Below are positions 58,385 to 64,000 of a stretch of DNA of 64,000 nucleotides, one piece after another. The notes below the pieces were generated by a model. The model saw only the letters and a program-made list of their open reading frames with translations. It searched no databases and was not told the DNA's origin. The DNA is from Takakia lepidozioides. Lineage: Eukaryota > Streptophyta > Takakiopsida > Takakiales > Takakiaceae. Numbering within the stretch: position 1 is the first letter of the stretch; the number at the start of each line of letters is the position of its first letter. The stretch is from positions 57,412,001 to 57,476,000 of the forward strand of contig CM060733.1 of NCBI GenBank assembly GCA_030704615.1. The letters run 5' to 3'. The position numbers were made by a program, and so were the translations under genes.

Positions 58385-61300
58385 ATGGCGGACGTTACTG
58401 AAGATCTGGGAAATGGCGAGAACTATGGAAAGAGTTGATGGGGGCGGGTAGTGGACGGGACAGAGCCCAAACCAACAAGCGCTGGTGCTGATCAGTTAGC
58501 TTAGGTCAAGCGAGACAGTCAGGCGATCAGCCTTCTTTGTCAAGTCATAGACAAAAAGTATTTGAAGAACGTTATCAGTTGCGTGACCTCAAATGCAATT
58601 TGGGCGAAGCTGATATTAATTCAAGAGCAAGACGCCAACGAGAGCATTCATGTCTTGCAGCAGAGGTTTTACAAAGTACAGCTAGGGGAGGGAGAGGGGA
58701 TCGCTTCTTTTCTCAACAACCTAGACATGGTCGTTAGTCAGTTGGCTAGTAGGGGAAATAAGACGTTCACTAAGGCTGCCATCATCGCTAAGATCATGGC
58801 CAACCTTCCATCAGGGTACGATAGCTTTTTGTCATCGTGGGATATCACCCCGAATGCATCCAAGACTATGGAGAATTTGACCTTGCATTTGCTGCAGCAA
58901 GAAGCTCGGATCAAGAGTCGTTAGGATGCTAGTACAGACAATGTGACGGCTTTCGTGGCTACGAAATCAGAAGGAGGTTCCAAGTCTGGACAGTTCGGCG
59001 GTGGCGAGAAGCAGAAGCAAACTTTAATGTATGAGCAACGGCAGGCTAGACGTAAGAGGATAAAAGACCGGAAGAAGACAACCGCGTGTCATAAGCGCGG
59101 GCGAAAGGGGCATTGGGTGCGCGAATACACAGACGACGACCCAAAGGGCTCCAAGGCTAGTGAGAAAAAGGAGTCCAATAGCAGAGGCGCTAAGGAAGAC
59201 GACGAGAAAAGGAAATCTAGCTTTGTCTCATACAAGGCGTTCATGGCAAGTTTTTCCAACTTGTCCAACGGCCACTGGTATGCCGATAGCGGGTGCACAC
59301 AGCACATGACGGACCAAAGATCTTGGTTCACGACGTTTAGAGAGCTTTCTCAGCAACAGCCGATTCAGGGGATCGGAGGAATAAAGATGTCGGCTAAGGG
59401 AGTTGGCGATATCTTGATCAGAATAAGAATTGGTGATGGCGGTGTCACTAGCATGCTTACTGAGGTATTGTACGTGCCTGATTTGGGAAGAAATCTTTCT
59501 CGTGTTACAAAGCAGCGCAGAAAAATATTTTCACGCTCCACATGAAGGATGGGTGCTAGATGATACAAGACGGAGAGGTGGTCATGACTGGCATTTTGAG
59601 GAACTGTATGTATCAGCTTGAATTCGAAGCTGTCGCCAGAGACGATGAGACAAGTCAATAGTTGGCAATTGTGGCAAGATCATTCGGAGTCCAGACAAAC
59701 AGAGGCGGTACCCAGACGCTTGAGGTATGGCATGAGAGGCTTGCTCATGTTAATCATAGTATGATTAAGAAGATGGCGTCTACTGGGATGGTGGACGGCT
59801 TGATTCTTGAGAACAAGAATGAGGAGTTTTGTGTTGGCTGTGCATGCGGCAAAAATCATAGAACGGTGTTCCCTTGGAATGAACATCGCGATAGAGCCAA
59901 TAACCCGAGCGAATTAGTGCACACGGACCTCTGTGGGCCGATGCACACACCAAGCATTGGAGGAGCTTTGTATTTTGCTCTCTTTAAGGATGATACTACA
60001 GGGTATCGGGTCATTGAGACGATCAAGACAAAATCCGAGACCCTGGCTTGTTTCAAGCGCTTTGTCGGTCAGATGAAGCAAGAAACTGGCTTTGGCATCA
60101 AGATAGTCCGCAGCGACAGGGGGATAGAGTATACAAATTAGAAATTCCGTGAGTTTCTCGAGATTAGCAACATCAGACAGGAACTCACTGCAGTGTATAC
60201 TCCTGAACAGAACAGTGCTAGCGAGCGGGACAACCGTACGATCATGGAGGCTGCACGTAGCATGATTCATGCGAGTAACCTGCAAATGAAGTTTTGGGGA
60301 GAAGCCGTAAATATTGCAACATACGTTTGAACAGAACCGGCACGAGAACCCTGGAAGGAATTACTCCATACAAGGCATGGTTCCGTGTCAAGCCATCAGT
60401 TGGACACATCAGAGTATTCGGATCAGATGCTTACATACATGTACCCAAGGAGCTGACGCACAAACTTCTTCCGAAGAGCAAGAAGGAGATTCTCTTGGGC
60501 TACTCAGACACGAGTAAGGCATATAGGCTATGGGATGTGGCTGACGGCAAGGTCGTCGAAAGTAGAGATGTGCTTTTTGATGAGAGACACGTGCCAGACC
60601 TGATCTAATGGAGAAGAAAGATCTGTCCAAGATCTTCACAGGATCTTCTTCGATGTTGGGGAGATAGCACCAATTACTCCAGTTCAACAGGATGAGATGG
60701 ATAGTCCAGTCATTCCTAGCAACCCTAACAGTGGCTCAAACGAGGAGTGAGTAACTCATAGCAGTGTCGATGGATTGGCCGACCACTCTGCTGATGACAA
60801 CATCAACGATGAAGTGATGGCAGACGGCCCAGAGGAACCGTTCAAATTTGACGACATAGGAGCTGATTGGCAGATCGATGAAGACGAACAACTAGCTCCT
60901 GATTATGTTGACTTTACTGATGAAGAACTGGCAGTGCAACCGACAGTTCCAAAGGCAGTTGCACAACCTGAAGCAATGGGAGTGGTGGCACGAGATCCAA
61001 GATTGAGGCGACCGCCAGAAATGCATCCCGATAGTCGTGCCAGCATATCCGAATAGCGTAGCTAGACTAACAGTCTACAGTGATGAGAATGAGGCTTTTG
61101 ACGAGAACTTCCCATACAAGAGTGCGATTGGGAGCCTGTAGTTTCCAAGTATGGGATCGAGACCGGATATCTCATACTCAATGTCAAATGCTGCTAAGTT
61201 CACAGCGAACCCAAGGGTTCCACAGGTTTCAGCAGTTAAGCGCATCTTCAAGTACCTACGAGGAATAACGCACTACAAGATCACTTACAGAGGAGGGGCC

Positions 61301-61779
61301 AACAATCATCAGTTGACTGCGTGTTGCGACGCGGATTTTGCCATGGATTTAGATGACTCACATTCTAGATCCGGGTTCGTACTGATGATCAACGGCGAAG
61401 CCATTGCATGGGCTCTAGGAAGCAAGGATGCGTAGCTGGGAGCACCACAGAGAGTGAATATGTGGCAACGCACCTAGCTACACAGGAGGTAATCTGGATC
61501 AGACGCTTGCTGGGTGACTTGGGATACGAGCAGTTGATGCCAACTGTTCTATTCTCGGATAATCAGGCGGCAATTTGTCTTGTACGCAACCCGGAATACC
61601 ACCGTAGGACAAAGCATATCGACATTAAGTATCATGTCATACGTGAAGCCCAAGCTAACGGACAGATCAACGTGACTTATGTATGCACAACTGACCAGCT
61701 AGCGGATATACTCACAAAGGGGCTTCCCAAAGATCGTTTTGACCGACTGAGATCCATGCTGGGTCTCACAACTGCTTGA
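58385..61779 (+). pseudogene. Copia gag-pol relic lacking reverse transcriptase
   Basis: Gag begins MADVTEDLGNGENYGKS and runs, with early breaks, through DKKYLKNVISCVTSNAIWAK and ANLPSGYDSFLSSWD to a damaged zinc knuckle CHKRGRKGHWVREY, in which two of three Cys are lost. The protease has HWYADSGCTQHMT. The GAG-pre-integrase module is LEVWHERLAHVNHSMI with CVGCACGK. The integrase has its D, D and E in HTDLCGPM, RSDRGIEYT and PEQNSASERDN. An acidic linker follows, then an abrupt jump to YKSAIGSL and SRPDISYSMSNAAKF, and RNase H with CDADFA, STTESEY and SDNQAAI. Stops at about 58922, 60139 and 61139 and frame changes at about 59510, 60327 and 61420 disable it. Confidence 0.92.
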
Positions 61780-61813
61780 TTATATGTCACTACTAGTGTT
61801 GTGCGAGTGGGAG

Positions 61814-62227
61814 TAAAGGAGTAAGTTGCATTAACTTACTTAATACGCATCAACACTGGCAATGCGGGAAACAGGGTGTCGAGTTCATAACTACTATGTT
61901 ATCCACTGAATTCAAATCTAGCCAACTAGCTTGCATTGTAGTCCACTGAATTCTAAAATCCTAATGATAGTAGTTCCCGCTTGATCTGCTTGCATTCTAT
62001 CTTCTCTATCCATCGTGTAAGGGGGAGTGAGCAGTTTCAGAATAGCTGGAAGGATAGGCGGTGTGTTTCCCAGCTTGCCTAAGCTGGTGTGTACCTTTTT
62101 GGCCTTTTGCAATTTACATGCATTGTTACTTGCAATTCGTGTGTGTAGTCTTGTGTCACATGTCAGTCTTTGGTATTAGTATGGTTTGCTTCAGCATGAG
62201 TGTCAGGAGAAAGCTTATATTCTTTTA
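61814..62227 (+). repeat. Copia element 3' LTR
   Basis: It begins TAAAGGAGTAAGTTGC and ends TATTCTTTTA, followed by AGCAC. It is 13 bases shorter than the 5' LTR, mostly by lack of a short block around GATGGACATAATCTGGCTG. The divergence between the two LTRs shows the insertion is not recent. Confidence 0.92.
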
Positions 62228-62459
62228 AGCACCCAACGGCAGACACCATGTTTCTGCGATTCTATCAATCAAACCTTGGAAATGACACTCCTTGACCCTC
62301 CACTGACTGAATTGCAGATTTGCACTGAGGAATTTTGAAATTTATAAGCGAAGCTGAATTTAAGCTGAATTTCTAGATCACACCTCCCTTTTGCGGCAGT
62401 CGGCAGAGCCTTTGGCCGTTTGCGACTTGTTCCTTTGTGTAAAGAAGTTGGAATTTGTG

Positions 62460-62991
62460 GATTCCCCTATATGAGTGTGACATCGGTGATGGATGACACA
62501 CAAGAGATGAAGTCTGCATCTTCCTGCAGTCTCTTTGCAACATCGTGAGGCAGTTTCAAGACTATTTTTATTGTACCATCCTTGTGTTGCGGTGTGAAAT
62601 GGATCAGATAACACAGATCCTTCTCGGTAAAAATATGATTGTTGAGAAAAGCCGTGCTACATCTGAAGTTGAATTGTTCAAGACCTGGGAATCGAATCGA
62701 CGTAGCTGTCTTCACATCAGTAGAAGGTCTGGAAGTACGAGCAAAGATTCATTTTATTTTATTTTTCTCCATCATGGTGAATAAAGACTCGATGTGTTGA
62801 GGGGTCATATCTGCAATCGTCTTGTGCAGCAGGTTTGTACCATATGATATTTTATTTCCCAAAAGCTCTTTCACGGTGCTGACTGCCACCGCGTCAAGAA
62901 TTGCATTTCCAAAATAATTGTGAGGGAGCTCTGGCCACCGTTGTTGGAAGTAATTAAACATATCTAGAAGACTAAGAGTCTTGAAGGCCAA
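62460..62991 (-). pseudogene. BAHD acyltransferase C-terminal fragment
   Basis: The minus strand gives RWPELPHNYFGNAILDAVAV, then STVKELLGNKISYGTNLLHK and TIADMTPQHIESLF, the mid-region of BAHD acyltransferases (the P-x-x-YFGN motif). A second frame gives HKDGTIKIVLKLPHDVAKRL near the usual C-terminus. The catalytic HxxxD half is absent, and DFGWG cannot be read (the region has FPGLEQFNFRCST instead). A stop and a frame change separate the two pieces. It is probably a truncated pseudogene beside the copia insertion. Confidence 0.55.
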
Positions 62992-62999
62992 AGGTTTAG

Positions 63000-63410
63000 A
63001 AGTCTAAGAGACTATCTTGTTTAACTCACCTTTGGAAGGTGAATGGCTAGAAGGTGGATGGTCACCATAGTGGAAGTGGAAGTGACCAAGTAGGATTTCC
63101 TAGAGACCTTCTTGTACAAGCTCGGGGGTGAAGCCACTAGTCTAAGTGTAAAAGTATGATGGTGGCTTCTATAGTTGGGAGGAGGTTAGCTATTTCATGA
63201 GCATGAGCGGCATGAGCAGAGTAGTAAGACAATCGGTTTTCATGAGCAGAAGTACAAATTTCGAAAATAAAAAACAATAAAAACATTAATTTAATGCAAT
63301 GTGTCAGGAAAAACAAATATATTATTCGGCCCCTTGAAGGGAAAATTGTAGTTTTGACAATTGTGCTCATGATATTTCATCTTCCGCTCATGCCAATTCC
63401 CAGCGACATG
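63000..63410. other. Spacer with dispersed repeat copy 2
   Basis: 63117-63190 is the partner of the repeat at 50811-50880. No gene was recognised. Confidence 0.45.
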
Positions 63411-63419
63411 TGCAAATAT

Positions 63420-63540
63420 GGCGCCGAATTTCGCGGTAATAGGGTCCGTAACCTGAAAAAACGGCGACGTATTTCGCGGTAATAGGTCTCTTTGGCGAAA
63501 AATGGTGCCGAATTCCGCGGCTATAGGTCCCCTCATGACA
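63420..63540. repeat. Three diverged direct units, about 45-50 bp
   Basis: GCCGAATTTCGCGGTAATAG, GACGTATTTCGCGGTAATAG and GCCGAATTCCGCGGCTATAG start three successive units. The third also pairs, as an inverted repeat (63497-63514 with 63544-63561, one mismatch), with the beginning of the next array. Confidence 0.75.
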
Positions 63541-63543
63541 GGT

Positions 63544-63860
63544 AATTCGGCGCCATTTTTCCAATGCATGTTCGGACTTAGCCAGTTTTCGGCGCAAAAT
63601 AGGGAAATTCGGCGCCATTTTTCCAGACACTGTACCAGTGCATGTTGGGACTTAGCCAGTTTTTGGCCCAAAAAAGAGAAATTCGGCGCCATTTTCCAGA
63701 CACGATACCAGTGCATGTTGGGACTTAGCCAGTTTTTGGCCCAAAAAAGAGAAATTTGGCGCCATTTTCCCAGACATAGGTACCAGTGCATGTTGGGACT
63801 TAGCCAGTTTTCGGCCCCAAAAAGAGAAATTCGGCGCCATTTTTCCAGAAATGGCCCCAC
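63544..63860. repeat. 74-bp tandem repeat (about four and a half copies)
   Basis: Units begin CGGCGCCATTTTTCCAGACA and contain GCATGTTGGGACTTAGCCAG and AGAGAAATT. GGCGCC occurs at 63549, 63611, 63685, 63758 and 63833, so spacings are 62, 74, 73 and 75. The long minus-strand frame across it is a by-product of repetition (LAKSQHALV and NWLSPNMHW in different frames of the same unit). Direct units flanked by an inverted one, with GGCGCC, resemble the ends of Mutator-like elements, but no transposase was found. Confidence 0.8.
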
Positions 63861-64000
63861 AACTGCTTCTGTTGGATCTCAGTTTGAATGGAATATTGCC
63901 TCATTCCAGGAGTTTTGGGGTGCATTTCATTACACTGCAAAAAAAAATCTGATACAGCAAAATGCAATTGAAACTATCCATATGGAGGATTCCTTTGCCC

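Larger units (their letters stand above)
57864..62232 (+). mobile_element. Ty1/copia retrotransposon with AGCAC target duplication, RT deleted
   Basis: The element is bounded by direct LTRs (57869-58295 and 61814-62227) and by a perfect 5-bp target duplication AGCAC (57864-57868 and 62228-62232). Its domain order is gag, protease, integrase, RNase H, as in copia, but nearly all of the reverse transcriptase is gone at about 61056-61080. The primer-binding site lies directly after the 5' LTR and a purine-rich tract (GCGAGTGGGAG) directly before the 3' LTR. The element is structurally complete but cannot replicate itself. Confidence 0.93.

Noticed and set aside
63291-63860. 189-codon minus-strand frame
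   Set aside because: Its repeated peptides are frame-shifted readings of the 74-bp tandem unit, with no sign of coding constraint.
63420-63860. A CRISPR-like array
   Set aside because: Units are contiguous and diverged with no unique spacers, and the genome is eukaryotic.

Overview
The window is nuclear DNA of a land plant. It holds intron-rich genes for plastid and secretory-pathway proteins, a decayed PLS-type PPR array, Ty3/gypsy chromovirus and Ty1/copia relics, tRNA-derived SINEs and degenerate CCCTAAA-type telomeric motifs. The mix of long introns, heavy repeat load, PPR style and a Myb/SANT-like relic would fit a bryophyte, lycophyte or other seedless plant. The species cannot be named from sequence alone.

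Five genes can be spliced into uninterrupted reading frames with consistent intron phases: sedoheptulose-1,7-bisphosphatase (+, 8 exons, 400 aa, 10312-15053), the ER membrane protein complex subunit EMC10 (-, 8 exons, 305 aa, 20693-16941), a pectin methylesterase (+, 5 exons, 446 aa, 30285-32839), a short-chain dehydrogenase/reductase (-, 4 exons including a 17-nt first exon, 295 aa, 50071-48068) and a heme-oxygenase-fold protein (+, 9 exons, 422 aa, 53980-57124). They serve unrelated jobs: Calvin cycle, membrane-protein insertion, cell-wall pectin, carbonyl reduction and plastid tetrapyrrole-related metabolism. There are no operons and no sign of a functional cluster.

Layout: 1-10 kb has no recognisable intact gene, only decayed fragments, hairpins and short repeats. 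10-21 kb carries SBPase and EMC10 in tail-to-tail orientation. 21-30 kb is repeat-rich: an internally deleted gypsy element between direct LTR-like repeats, and SINEs. 30-33 kb is the pectinesterase. 34-48 kb is a repeat graveyard. It includes a dispersed repeat family, two opposed copies of one gypsy chromovirus, tandemly duplicated PPR pseudogene segments, telomere-like tracts and a 516-bp insertion with inverted ends. 48-57 kb holds the SDR, a second SINE and the heme oxygenase-like gene. 57.9-62.2 kb is a structurally complete but RT-deleted copia element with matching LTRs and a 5-bp target duplication. 62.4-64 kb holds a BAHD acyltransferase fragment and a 74-bp tandem repeat.

The most notable points are the copia element, whose primer-binding site matches the anticodon arm of plant initiator tRNA-Met (half-tRNA priming) and whose LTR ends are TAAAGG...CCTTTA rather than TG...CA; the heme oxygenase-like protein with Asp where the heme-ligand His would align; a pectinesterase with a KGTKG repeat in place of the usual inhibitor pro-domain; and a tRNA-derived SINE family. 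All assignments rest on reading the sequence and on remembered family motifs; no database search was run.
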